From: Pseudomonas sp. CAN1
GTDB taxonomy: Bacteria; Pseudomonadota; Gammaproteobacteria; Pseudomonadales; Pseudomonadaceae
Length of the DNA: 41,374 bases
Assembly (NCBI RefSeq): GCF_030462585.1
Contig: NZ_JASMRU010000010.1
Location: 1-41,374 of the forward strand
Direction of reading: 5' to 3'
Shown: positions 1-8,469 of the stretch, in pieces
Layout: the number at the start of each line of letters is the position of its first letter
Position numbering within the stretch: the first letter of the stretch is position 1
The notes under the pieces: model-generated
What the model saw: only the letters and a program-made list of their open reading frames with translations
The model's database searches: none
What the model was told of the DNA's origin: nothing
Made by a program: the position numbers and the translations under genes

Positions 1-54
1 GTCCTTCAGGCCACTGTCGGAGTTGTTGTCCTTCAGGCCACTGTCGGAGTTGTT
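1..54 (-). repeat. Perfect 27-bp tandem duplication at the window edge
   Basis: Bases 1-27 and 28-54 are identical and in frame, encoding NNSDSGLKD twice. The equivalent place in the neighbouring 474-bp units has the motif once (DNTDSGVKD). It may be true slippage or an assembly artefact, since the window begins inside an unfinished repeat array. Confidence 0.8.
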
Positions 55-1176
55 GGCGGCTTCGAGCTTGTAGGTGATCGAGCCCGCGCCATCGGCGCCG
101 TACTGGCCATTGAACAGATCGGCAACCGAGTCGCTGGTGGCCGGAACGCCCAACTGGGTCTCGTCCACGGTCAGGTGCAGGCCTTCGGTGTTGCCCACGG
201 AAATGCTCGGGCCGTCGTCGAGGAAGGTCAGCTTGCTGCCCAGGTCGAGGCTGGCACTCTGGTGGTCGCCATCGGCGTCGGTCACGGTGGCGGTCAGGCT
301 GATCTTGCCTTCGCCCAGGCTCAACGGGTCGTTGGAGTCAGCAGCGTCCGGGTGCACCAGCGCACGCAGTTGGTCGAGGGTGATCTTGCCGTCCTCGCCC
401 AGGGTCACGCGGAAGGCGACTGCGCCATCCGCACCGCCTACACGGCCTTCAACGCCATTGGCGGTGTTGAACAGGAAGATCTTGTCGCCAGTGGCGGTGT
501 CCTTCACGCCGCTGTCGGTGTTGTCGGTGGTGGATACCTTGTAGGTGGTCGAACCGGCACCGTCGGCACCGTACTGGCTATTGAACAGATCGCCTGCGGC
601 AACAGTGCTGGTGGCCGCCTGGCCGAGATTGGTCTCGTCCACGGTCAGGTGCAGGCCTTCGGTGTTGCCCACGGAAATACTCGGGCCGTCGTCGAGGAAG
701 GTCAGCTTGCTGCCCAGGTCGAGGCTGGCGCTCTGGTGGTCGCCATCGGCGTCAGTCACGGTGGCGGTCAGGCTGATCTTGCCTTCGCCCAGGCTCAGCG
801 GGTCGTTGGAGTCAGCGGAGTCCGGGTGAACCAGTGCACGGACCTGATCGAGGGTGATCTTGCCGTCGGCGCCCAGGGTCACGCGGAAGGCCACGGCACC
901 GTCAGCGCCGCCCACACGACCTTCGACACCATTGGCAGTGTTGAACAGGAAGATCTTGTCGCCGGTGGCGCTGTCTTTCACACCGCTGTCGGTGTTGTCG
1001 GTGGCGCTGATCTTGTAAGTGATCGAGCCGGCACCATCGGCGCCGTACTGCGAGTTGAACAGATCACCTGCCGCCACGCTGCTGGTGGCATCCTGGCCGA
1101 GGTTGGATTCGTCCACCGTCAGGTGCAGGCCTTCGGTATTGCCCACGGCGATGCTCGGGCCGTCGTCGGTGAAGCT
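1..1176 (-). repeat. 474-bp (158-residue) tandem repeats inside the adhesin gene
   Basis: Matching anchor segments begin at 181, 655 and 1129, giving an exact spacing of 474 bp, or 158 residues. Each unit encodes a T1SS-143-like extender domain running from VTDADGD through DNTDSGVKD to FNTANGVEGRV. The two left units are nearly identical in DNA. The third diverges from about 1176 leftwards in coding sense. The array continues past the window edge. Confidence 0.9.
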
Positions 1177-2715
1177 CACGCGGCCGCCCAGGTCGAGGGA
1201 GCTGCTGGAGGTGACGCTGTCGCCGTCGCGGTCGGTGACCGTCAGGTTGCCCTGCAGCTGCACCAGGCCGGAGTCGAGGGCGATGGTCTGGCCGGCAAAA
1301 CCGCTCTCGCTGCCCGGCAGAGGGTGATCGATGGCGCTGTACTGGGTCAGGGTGACGACCCCGGTGTTGCCGTTGACCGACAGCGAGAACACGGTGTTCT
1401 CGCCGGTAACCCCGGCGGCACTGGCGGAGGTGGAAGCGACGATGGTGCCGCCCACGCTGTACAGGTAAATAGCCGCGCCGCCGCTGGTCAGGCCCGAGTT
1501 GGCACCGTTGCCGGCGACCAGGTTGAGGTTGTAGCTCAGCTCGGTGCTGCCGGCGCCGTCGCCGCCGTAGTTGGCGGTCACCTTGAACGCCGCGCTGTAG
1601 TCGGCGGTGGAGGTGTCGAAGGCGGCGCCTGCGGTATTGGCGTCATGGGTCTGCAGCAACACGTCCACGCCGTTGTCGGCGGACAGACTGCCCTGCGGCG
1701 CATCGTCGACGATGCCCACGGTCAGGGTGCCGTTGGCCGGGGTGCCGTTGCCGTCGGTGATGGTGTAGGGGATATCGAAGCTCAGGGTGTCTTCCGAGCC
1801 TTTCACCGGGTGGTCCACCGGCTGCAGCAGTGTGACCTCGAAGGTGCCGGTGTTGATGTTGGTCAGGGTCACGGTGAAGACCGGCGTGCCGTTGGCGCTG
1901 CCGGTAAGCACATGGCCGTCGGGGCTGACGCTGTAGGTGATGGCGACGCCACCGGAGGTCAGGCTGGGCAGGCCGGCGGTGCCCCAGGTGAAGCTGCCGA
2001 CACCATCGCTGCCAAAGTCATAGCCCAGGCTGCCGGAGAAGGTCGCGCCCTCGCCCGGACCATCAGGAATACCGCCGGACAGGCCGGCCTCGAATACGCT
2101 GGCGATGCCGGGGCCGTTGGGGCCGGCGCTCGGCTGGCCATCTGGCGGCGGCACTTCCGGCACCACGGCTTCGGCGCGCGGTTGCGGCACGCCGTCGAAC
2201 TCGCGCAGGGGCAGCGGCCCGGAGCCGATCGGGCCGGTGGGGAAGCCGATGTTCGGATCGATATGGCCGCCGACCTCGGTCAGCAGCACGAAGGAGTGCC
2301 CACCACCGGGCTTGTTGTTGCCAGGGGCGCCCGCCTGCGGGCCGGCTGCGGTGGCTTCGGCTTGCTGGGTCGGGTCGGCGCCGGCGGCGATGGCGGCCTG
2401 CAAGGCCTTGACGTCGGTGACGTCCTTCTGCGACGGCGGTGCCGGCGGCTGTTGCTGGGCAACCGACTGGTCGCCCTGGTCCGCCTGGTGCGCAGCGGCG
2501 AGCATCTGCGAGGTCATCGGCAGCGAGCTGTCACGACCCAGCGTGATCTCGCCACCACCGGCGATCTTCACTGCCACCGCGCCGTTGGCGCCGGTGACCA
2601 GTTGCTCGCCGACAAATACCTTGTCTCCCTGCTCCAAAGGACGACGCGATCCATCGGCGGCTACTGCAAACACTTCGCCGATAACCTTGCTGACGACACC
2701 CATCAAAGTAGCCAT
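1..2715 (-). CDS. LapA-type giant adhesin, N-terminal part (3' end beyond window)
   Basis: The first 905 codons of a large secreted adhesin run off the left edge. The ATG at 2715 follows GGAGGAAG. The N-terminus (MATLMGVVSKVIGEVF...) is the retention module of LapA-type adhesins, which jams in the outer-membrane channel and keeps the protein on the cell surface. Residues 122-125 are TAAG, preceded by DPTQQAEA; this is the site cut by the periplasmic protease LapG in P. fluorescens and P. putida LapA, and the cut is blocked by LapD when c-di-GMP is high. After a Pro/Gly-rich linker come Asp/Gly-rich repeats carrying VTDADGD and FLDDGPSI motifs, typical of the T1SS-143 / DUF5801 repeats of type I secreted adhesins. 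The secretion genes lie divergently at 3196-8252. LapD and LapG are not in the window. Family assignment is firm; the exact orthologue is not. Confidence 0.9.
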   Translation of the reverse strand, partial: MATLMGVVSKVIGEVFAVAADGSRRPLEQGDKVFVGEQLVTGANGAVAVKIAGGGEITLGRDSSLPMTSQMLAAAHQADQGDQSVAQQQPPAPPSQKDVTDVKALQAAIAAGADPTQQAEATAAGPQAGAPGNNKPGGGHSFVLLTEVGGHIDPNIGFPTGPIGSGPLPLREFDGVPQPRAEAVVPEVPPPDGQPSAGPNGPGIASVFEAGLSGGIPDGPGEGATFSGSLGYDFGSDGVGSFTWGTAGLPSLTSGGVAITYSVSPDGHVLTGSANGTPVFTVTLTNINTGTFEVTLLQPVDHPVKGSEDTLSFDIPYTITDGNGTPANGTLTVGIVDDAPQGSLSADNGVDVLLQTHDANTAGAAFDTSTADYSAAFKVTANYGGDGAGSTELSYNLNLVAGNGANSGLTSGGAAIYLYSVGGTIVASTSASAAGVTGENTVFSLSVNGNTGVVTLTQYSAIDHPLPGSESGFAGQTIALDSGLVQLQGNLTVTDRDGDSVTSSSSLDLGGRVSFTDDGPSIAVGNTEGLHLTVDESNLGQDATSSVAAGDLFNSQYGADGAGSITYKISATDNTDSGVKDSATGDKIFLFNTANGVEGRVGGADGAVAFRVTLGADGKITLDQVRALVHPDSADSNDPLSLGEGKISLTATVTDADGDHQSASLDLGSKLTFLDDGPSISVGNTEGLHLTVDETNLGQAATSTVAAGDLFNSQYGADGAGSTTYKVSTTDNTDSGVKDTATGDKIFLFNTANGVEGRVGGADGAVAFRVTLGEDGKITLDQLRALVHPDAADSNDPLSLGEGKISLTATVTDADGDHQSASLDLGSKLTFLDDGPSISVGNTEGLHLTVDETQLGVPATSDSVADLFNGQYGADGAGSITYKLEAANNSDSGLKDNNSDSGLKD

Positions 2716-2859
2716 GAGTCCTTCCTCCGCTCCACTGCCCCGCGGCCGAATCCATCGGCGCGCAAGTAACCGAATAAGGCCATGGCAGGCTTGTATCGGA
2801 TGCTGCGAAGAAAGCTGCGAAGGGAGCAGAAAAGGACTGGTAGCGCTTGAGTATCAAAA

Positions 2860-2889
2860 AGCCAGCGACAATTTTCTGTCATGCTGGCT
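2860..2889. promoter_or_regulatory. Inverted repeat with FleQ-like core upstream of the adhesin gene
   Basis: The arms AGCCAGC (2860-2866) and GCTGGCT (2883-2889) are a perfect 7-bp inverted repeat. Inside, 2867-2880 read on the minus strand is GACAGAAAATTGTC, which agrees with the FleQ consensus GTCAATAAATTGAC at 10 of 14 positions and keeps the AAATTG core. It lies about 150 bp upstream of the adhesin ATG. It could equally be an unrelated operator or an mRNA hairpin. Confidence 0.35.
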
Positions 2890-3140
2890 ACGCTATTTCT
2901 TGTCCTTCTGCGGTGGTCCCCGCCCTAACTGCTACAAACCGTACCTGGCTTCGTGTGCAAGCGCCCTACCCAGCCCATACCCAGGAAATACGGGGCTTGC
3001 CGGCTTAAACAATGTGCTGCTTTTCACAGGCTTCATAAGATTTTTTCTGAATAACCCTTGTGAAAAATTCTTCTGAGGTTTTCGAAAAGTTGTTCTTAGC
3101 TCTGATGTTACAGGCGTGAAACGCTTGATAAGAGAAAAAA

Positions 3141-3154
3141 GCCAATAAATTGGC
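3141..3154 (+). promoter_or_regulatory. Candidate FleQ (c-di-GMP-responsive) binding site
   Basis: GCCAATAAATTGGC has 6-bp inverted arms around AA and matches the FleQ consensus GTCAATAAATTGAC at 12 of 14 positions. The two differences are symmetric, so the palindrome is kept. It ends 41 bp before the ATG of the channel gene. FleQ is known to control lap genes in P. putida and P. fluorescens; its action here is inferred. Confidence 0.55.
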
Positions 3155-3195
3155 GACCAAAGAGCATCGAAGTACAGAACACCAGGAGCAAAGCC

Positions 3196-4554
3196 ATGCG
3201 CAGTCGTAACGCGGCACTATGGAGCGGTGTATTTTTGGCGGTGTCGGGGACTCATGGGCAAGCCATGACGCTGACCGAAGCTATACAAAGCACGCTGCAA
3301 TACCACCCGGAAATCAGTCAGAGCGTGAACAGCCGCCTGACCGCGGATGAAGAACTCAAGTTTGCCAGGGGAGGATATCTGCCAACCGTCGACCTCGTGG
3401 CCGGTTACGGCCGGGAGAACACCGACAGCCCGACGACCCGCGCGTCAGGCAACCACAACGACGAAACCCTGACCCGTGGCGACGCGGAAATCCGTCTGCG
3501 GCAGATGCTGTTCGACGGCTTCGGCACGCCCAACGAGGTCAAGCGCAACGAAGCCAACGTCAACTCCAAGGCCTTCCGTATCCTCGGCACCTCGGAGACC
3601 GCTGCCCTGCGTACCGTCGAGGTCTACCTCGAAGTGCTCAAACGCCGCGAGATGGTGACCCTGGCGAAGAACAACCTGCAGGCCCACGAACGCATCGGTG
3701 ACCAGATTCGCCTGCGCAGCGAGCGCGGTGTTGGCAGCACTGCCGACAACGATCAGGCCATCGCTCGTCTGGCCCTGGCGCAGAACAACCTCTACACCGA
3801 GGAAGTGAACCTGGCCGACGCCGAGGCGAACTTCTACAGCGCCACCGGCAAGATGCCCGACCAGCTGGAGATGCCCTCCACGGTCAAGGCCGAAGTACCC
3901 GCCGACCTGCTGGCCGCGCGCCAGGACATGCTCAACGACAACCCGCTGCTGAAATCGGCCCAGGCCGACGTCAACGCCGCCGAGTCGCAGTACGAGGCCG
4001 CCAAGGCGCCCTTCTACCCGCGCTTCGACGCCGAGCTGGCCAAGGCTGCCAACAACAACGTCGACGGTGACGAAGGCCACTACAACAGCTGGGAAGCCCA
4101 GGTCGTGATGCGCTACAACCTGTTCAACGGGATGCGCGACAAGGCCCACCTGAACGCCACCTCGCACCAGATCAACGAGGCCCAGGACGTGCGCAACAAC
4201 GCACTGCGCCTGCTCAACGAGAACCTCTCGCTGGCCTGGGACGCGATGGAAAACTCGCGCAAGCAGACCCAGCCGGCCCGCGAGTACGCCGACTACACCC
4301 GCAAGGTTCGCGAGGCCTACCAGCAGCAGTTCACCCTCGGCCAGCGCACCCTGCTCGACCTGCTGGACAGCGAGAACGAACTGTTCACCGCCAACCGCCG
4401 CTACACCGAAGTCCGCTACACCGAGGAGTACTCGATGTACCGCGTGCTCGGCAGCATGGGCTCGCTGCTGCGCACCCAGCACGTAGTCGCGCCGCACGAA
4501 TCGGTGGCGCTCTCGGATGTGAAGAACGAGGCACGCCTGCCTGACCTGAAATAA
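3196..4554 (+). CDS. lapE: TolC-family outer-membrane channel of the adhesin secretion system (LapE-type)
   Basis: This 452-residue protein starts at ATG 3196 after CAGGAG. It has a signal peptide ending near GQA-MTL (residue 23) followed by the usual TolC opening (TLTEAIQSTLQYHPEI). Two repeated long coiled-coil/strand halves follow; the second ends in the typical QFTLGQRTLLDLLDSENELF motif. The family forms a trimeric outer-membrane duct with a periplasmic tunnel. Gene order channel-ABC-MFP, next to a LapA-type adhesin, makes it the dedicated LapE-like duct, where the adhesin's retention module would lodge. Expression may respond to c-di-GMP through the FleQ-like site just upstream. Confidence 0.88.
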   Translation: MRSRNAALWSGVFLAVSGTHGQAMTLTEAIQSTLQYHPEISQSVNSRLTADEELKFARGGYLPTVDLVAGYGRENTDSPTTRASGNHNDETLTRGDAEIRLRQMLFDGFGTPNEVKRNEANVNSKAFRILGTSETAALRTVEVYLEVLKRREMVTLAKNNLQAHERIGDQIRLRSERGVGSTADNDQAIARLALAQNNLYTEEVNLADAEANFYSATGKMPDQLEMPSTVKAEVPADLLAARQDMLNDNPLLKSAQADVNAAESQYEAAKAPFYPRFDAELAKAANNNVDGDEGHYNSWEAQVVMRYNLFNGMRDKAHLNATSHQINEAQDVRNNALRLLNENLSLAWDAMENSRKQTQPAREYADYTRKVREAYQQQFTLGQRTLLDLLDSENELFTANRRYTEVRYTEEYSMYRVLGSMGSLLRTQHVVAPHESVALSDVKNEARLPDLK

Positions 4555-4658
4555 GAAAGTCGCTCGCGGCCCCACCCTGCCCCGCGCCTCACGGCGCCGG
4601 GGCGATGGCCGTGAAGCGATACGACAGGGCACGGAAAATCCAGCGTCCGGCGCAGACC

Positions 4659-4682
4659 GGCGAGCACCTGCGGGTGCTCGCC
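4659..4682 (+). other. Intercistronic hairpin before lapB
   Basis: A perfect 10-bp stem (GGCGAGCACC / GGTGCTCGCC) with loop TGCG lies in the 171-bp gap between the channel and ABC genes, about 30 bp before the lapB ribosome-binding site. It has no T-run, so it is more likely an mRNA stability or expression-tuning element than a terminator. Confidence 0.45.
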
Positions 4683-4725
4683 AGCGACGACTGGCGCGGA
4701 GCGTCCCGGCCCGGGAGGAAGTAGC

Positions 4726-6894
4726 GTGACCATGATCATCCAGGAGCGCGGCGCACCCGCGCCGGGCGATCCGCGCCTGAGCCATGACGATCCCCTGCTC
4801 GACGGCCTGCTGATCCTCTGCCGCCTGCACGGCTGCGCGGTCAGCCGCAACAGCCTGGCGGCCGGTCTGCCGCTGCCCGACCAGCGCCTCTCCGCCAGCC
4901 TGCTGCCGCGCGCCGCGGCCCGCGCCGGGTTGCAGGGGCGGCTGCTGCGGCGCGAGCTGAAGAGTATCTCCAGCCTCAACCTGCCCGTCCTGCTGCTGCT
5001 CAACGACGGCCGCAGCGCCGTGCTGCGCCAGTGGCGCGACGACGGCCAGGCGCTGATCCTGCCCTGCGAGACCGACGGCGGTGAGCAGGCGGTCAGCGCC
5101 GACGAACTGGCCGCCCAGTACAGCGGCCAGGCCCTGTTCGCCCGCCCGCGCCACGAACTGGAGGCCGCGCGCAAACCGCTGGTGCCAAGGGTCGAGGCGT
5201 GGTTCCGCGATACCCTCAAGCTGTCGCGCTGGCTCTACACCGACGCCCTGGTCGCCAGCCTGCTGATCAACCTGCTGGGCATGCTGGTGCCGCTGTTCGT
5301 CATGCAGACCTACGACCGCGTGGTGCCCAACCAGGCCCTGTCGACCCTCTGGGTCCTGTCCGCCGGCCTGCTGCTGGGAACCCTGTTCGAGCTGCTGCTG
5401 CGGGTGCTGCGCTCCAACCTGCTGGACATGGCCGGCAAGAAGACCGACGTGGTGCTCTCCGCCACCCTGTTCGAACGCATCACCGGCATGTCGCTCAAGG
5501 CCAAGCCGGAAACCGTCGGCGGCTTCGCCCAGAGCATCCATGACTTCCAGGGCCTGCGCGAATTCCTCACCGCCCTGACCCTGACCAGCCTGATCGACCT
5601 GCCCTTCTCGATCCTCATGATCCTGGTCATCGGCCTGCTCGGCGGCTGGCTGGTGGCGGTGCCGCTGCTGGCCTTCCCGATCACCATCGTGTTCGCCCTG
5701 ATCATCCAGAGCCGCCTGCGCGACACCGTGCAGAAAAGCCTGACCCTGGGTGCCGAGCGCCAGGCCCTGCTGATCGAAACCCTCGGCGGCCTGGAAACCC
5801 TCAAGGCCTGCGGCGCCGAGAGCGAGCGCCAGTACCGCTGGGAAGCCACCCACGGCGCCCTCGCGCGGCTGGATAACCACGCGCGCTTCCTCTCCGCGCT
5901 GGCCACCAACGGCACCCTGTTCCTCCAGCAGTTCGCCGGCCTTGCGATGATCTGCGCCGGGGTCTACAGCATCCTCGACGGCAACCTCAGCGTCGGCGCC
6001 CTGGTCGCCAGCTACATGCTCAACAGCCGCGTGCTCGCCCCGCTCGGGCAGATCGCCGGGCTGATCACCCGCTACCAGCAGGCGCGCCTGACCATGAAGA
6101 GCACCGACGCGCTGATGGAACTGCCGCAGGAGCGCCAGGCCCGCCAGCGCCCGCTGGAGCGCACCCAGCTGCACGGCGCGCTGGAAGTTCGCCAGCTGAG
6201 CTTCAGCTACCCGGAGCAGACCACCCCGGCGCTCAACCACATCAGCCTGCGCCTGAACCCCGGCGAGAAGATCGGCGTGATCGGCAAGAGCGGCTCCGGC
6301 AAGAGCACCTTCGGCCGCCTGCTGATGGGCTTCTACCACCCCGAGGAAGGGCAGATCCTGGTGGACGGCCTCGACCTGCGGCAGATCGACGTTTCCGACC
6401 TGCGCCAGCAGATCGGCTACGTCGCCCATGACCTGCCGCTGCTGGCCGGCAGCCTGCGCGACAACCTGACCCTCGGCGCGCGCTACGTCAGCGATGCGCG
6501 GATGCTCGAAGTGGCCGAACTGACCGGCGTCAGCGAACTGGCCCGGCAGCACCCGGCCGGCTTCGACCGCCCGGTGGGCGAGCGCGGCCAACTGCTCTCC
6601 GGCGGCCAGCGCCAGGCCGTGCTGATGGCCCGCGCGCTGCTGCTCGACCCGCCGATCCTGCTGCTGGACGAACCCACCAGCGCCATGGACAACAGCAGCG
6701 AGGAGATCCTCCGCAAGCGCCTGCACGAGGCCTGCCGCGACAAGACCCTGCTGCTGGTCACCCACCGCACCTCGATGCTCAGCCTGGTCGACCGCCTGCT
6801 GGTGCTCGACAACGGCCGCATCGTCGCCGACGGCCCGAAAGACGCGGTCATCGAAGCATTGCGCAAGGGCCACGTCGGCCCGGCAGCGGGGTAA
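4726..6894 (+). CDS. lapB: Type I secretion ABC exporter (LapB/LssB type)
   Basis: This 722-residue inner-membrane exporter energises secretion of the adhesin. It starts at GTG 4726 after GGAGGAA. Residues about 10-130 are a C39-peptidase-like domain without the canonical catalytic DCG cysteine motif, as expected for exporters of RTX/LapA substrates whose signal is not cleaved. A six-helix transmembrane domain follows (about 165-440). The ATPase has Walker A GKSGSGKST (520-528), LSGGQ (624-628), Walker B ILLLDEP with Asp648 and switch His680, so all catalytic motifs are intact. The stop lies five bases before lapC, indicating co-transcription. Confidence 0.92.
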   Translation: MTMIIQERGAPAPGDPRLSHDDPLLDGLLILCRLHGCAVSRNSLAAGLPLPDQRLSASLLPRAAARAGLQGRLLRRELKSISSLNLPVLLLLNDGRSAVLRQWRDDGQALILPCETDGGEQAVSADELAAQYSGQALFARPRHELEAARKPLVPRVEAWFRDTLKLSRWLYTDALVASLLINLLGMLVPLFVMQTYDRVVPNQALSTLWVLSAGLLLGTLFELLLRVLRSNLLDMAGKKTDVVLSATLFERITGMSLKAKPETVGGFAQSIHDFQGLREFLTALTLTSLIDLPFSILMILVIGLLGGWLVAVPLLAFPITIVFALIIQSRLRDTVQKSLTLGAERQALLIETLGGLETLKACGAESERQYRWEATHGALARLDNHARFLSALATNGTLFLQQFAGLAMICAGVYSILDGNLSVGALVASYMLNSRVLAPLGQIAGLITRYQQARLTMKSTDALMELPQERQARQRPLERTQLHGALEVRQLSFSYPEQTTPALNHISLRLNPGEKIGVIGKSGSGKSTFGRLLMGFYHPEEGQILVDGLDLRQIDVSDLRQQIGYVAHDLPLLAGSLRDNLTLGARYVSDARMLEVAELTGVSELARQHPAGFDRPVGERGQLLSGGQRQAVLMARALLLDPPILLLDEPTSAMDNSSEEILRKRLHEACRDKTLLLVTHRTSMLSLVDRLLVLDNGRIVADGPKDAVIEALRKGHVGPAAG

Positions 6895-6899
6895 TCGCC

Positions 6900-8252
6900 A
6901 TGCAGTTCTCCCAATCGATCCGTGGCTACATCGGCGGCAACGGCGCCCGCGACACCGACTTCATGCCCGAGGTGCAGGGCACCCTGCTGGAAGACTCGCC
7001 CAACACCACCCGCATCACCCTCTGGGCGGCGCTGGCGCTGATCGTGGTCGCCGTCACCTGGGCCTACTTCGCCGACATCGAGGAAGTCACCAAGGGCGAA
7101 GGCAAGGCCATCCCCTCCTCCAAGGTGCAGACCATCCAGAACCTGGAGGGCGGCATCGTCTCGGAAATCTTCGTCCGCGAAGGCCAGGTGGTGGAGAAGA
7201 ACCAGCCACTGCTGCGCCTGGACGACACCCGATTCACCTCCAACAAGGGCGAGACCGAAGCCGACCGCAACTCCCTGGAAGCCCGCGTCGAACGCCTGAG
7301 CGCAGAGGCCGAAGGGCGCGACCCGGTGTTCACCGCCGACCTGAAGAAAGCCGCGCCGCAGGTGGTCGAAGACCAGCTGGCGCTCTACCAGACTCGCATG
7401 CAGCGGCAGAACAGCGAGCTGAGCATCCTCCAGGAACAGCTGCGGCAGAAAGGCCAGGAGCTGCAGGAATTCCGCGCCAAGGTCCAGCAGTACCGCTCCA
7501 GCCTCGGGCTGGTGCAGCAGGAGATCAACATGTCCGAGCCGCTGGTGAAGGCCGGCGCGGTATCCCCGGTGGAACTGCTGCGCCTGCGCCGCAGCGCGGT
7601 GGAAATCAACGGCGACCTCAACGCCACCAACCTCGCCATCCCCCGCGCCGAGGCGGCGGTGAACGAGATCCAGCGCAAGGTCGAGGAATCCAAGCTGGGC
7701 TTTCGTAGCGACGCGCTGAAGGAGCTCAACGACGTCCGCACCGACCTCAACAAGCTCACCGCCACCAGCCGTGCCATCGACGACAAGGTCAACCGCACCC
7801 TGGTGGTCGCGCCGTTGCGCGGCATCGTCAAGCAACTCAAGGTCAACACCATCGGCGGCGTCGTGCAGCCGGGCAGCGACATGGTGGAAATCGTCCCGCT
7901 GGAAGACAACCTGCTGGTGGAAGCCCGTGTGCGTCCGCAGGACATCGCTTTCCTCCACCCCGGGCAAAGCGCCACCGTGAAGTTCACCGCCTACGACTAC
8001 ACCATCTACGGCGGGCTCAAGGCCAAACTGGAAATGATCAGCGCCGACACCATCACCGACGACAAAGGCAACAGCTTCTACCTGATCCAGGTGCGCACCG
8101 ACAAGAACCACCTGGGCACCGACGCCAAGCCCCTGCTGATCATCCCCGGCATGGTGGCGACGGTGGATATCATCACCGGCGAGAAGAGCGTGCTGGATTA
8201 CATTCTCAAGCCGGTGTTGAAGGCTCGGTGGGAGGCGCTGCGGGAGCGGTGA
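6900..8252 (+). CDS. lapC: Type I secretion membrane-fusion protein, HlyD family (LapC type)
   Basis: This 450-residue periplasmic adaptor links the ABC exporter to the outer-membrane channel. A short cytoplasmic N-terminus is followed by one transmembrane helix (about 40-57) and then the split lipoyl/barrel-sandwich domain (GEGKAIPSSKVQTIQNLEGG, and later VVAPLRGIVKQL). Between them is a long coiled-coil hairpin rich in Q, E, R and L (about 115-285). The C-terminal beta-barrel has the HlyD-family signature region (PGMVATVDIITGEKSVLDYIL). It starts five bases after lapB and ends the secretion operon; a REP-like inverted repeat pair follows. Confidence 0.92.
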   Translation: MQFSQSIRGYIGGNGARDTDFMPEVQGTLLEDSPNTTRITLWAALALIVVAVTWAYFADIEEVTKGEGKAIPSSKVQTIQNLEGGIVSEIFVREGQVVEKNQPLLRLDDTRFTSNKGETEADRNSLEARVERLSAEAEGRDPVFTADLKKAAPQVVEDQLALYQTRMQRQNSELSILQEQLRQKGQELQEFRAKVQQYRSSLGLVQQEINMSEPLVKAGAVSPVELLRLRRSAVEINGDLNATNLAIPRAEAAVNEIQRKVEESKLGFRSDALKELNDVRTDLNKLTATSRAIDDKVNRTLVVAPLRGIVKQLKVNTIGGVVQPGSDMVEIVPLEDNLLVEARVRPQDIAFLHPGQSATVKFTAYDYTIYGGLKAKLEMISADTITDDKGNSFYLIQVRTDKNHLGTDAKPLLIIPGMVATVDIITGEKSVLDYILKPVLKARWEALRER

Positions 8253-8285
8253 GTGCTTCGCCCAGCTCCGGCGCTCGGGCTCTTT

Positions 8286-8444
8286 CCCTCTCCCCAGCCC
8301 TCTCCCTGAAGGGAGAGGGAGCCGTCCGAGCCAGCTTCAAGTCCTGTGCTCGCCGAGGACAAAGACCTCCGGCGAACTCCATGCCCGGATCTCGCTCCGA
8401 ACAGTCCCCTCTCCCTTCAGGGAAAGGGTTAGGGAGAGGGGCTC
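8286..8444. repeat. Pair of CTCTCCC-type dispersed inverted repeats
   Basis: The element at about 8286-8322 (CCCTCTCCCTGAAGGGAGAG core) and its inverted partner at about 8406-8444 enclose some 80 bp of unique sequence. Each half is also a hairpin. The same family occurs at 9453-9570 and 18894-19140, always between genes. It fits a REP/BIME-like extragenic palindrome placed after lapC. Confidence 0.75.
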
Positions 8445-8469
8445 TTCAGCTCTTGAGCCCCCGGCACAC

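Larger units (their letters stand above)
2716..3195. other. Divergent promoter region of adhesin and secretion genes
   Basis: These 480 bp hold no convincing gene and are more AT-rich than the surroundings, especially about 3000-3190. They must contain the promoters for the leftward adhesin and the rightward channel gene. Two FleQ-like palindromes are listed separately. No clear -35/-10 pair could be assigned by eye. Confidence 0.6.

Noticed and set aside
175..2769. An 864-codon rightward open frame opposite the adhesin gene
   Set aside because: It is a high-GC antisense shadow: the minus frame has the adhesin start, ribosome-binding site, retention module and repeats, while this frame has only Gly/Val/Ala/His-rich low-complexity translation.
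3445..6873. A 1142-codon leftward frame opposite the secretion genes
   Set aside because: It spans two well-supported genes on the other strand, is Gln/Ala/Val/His-rich, and matches no family.
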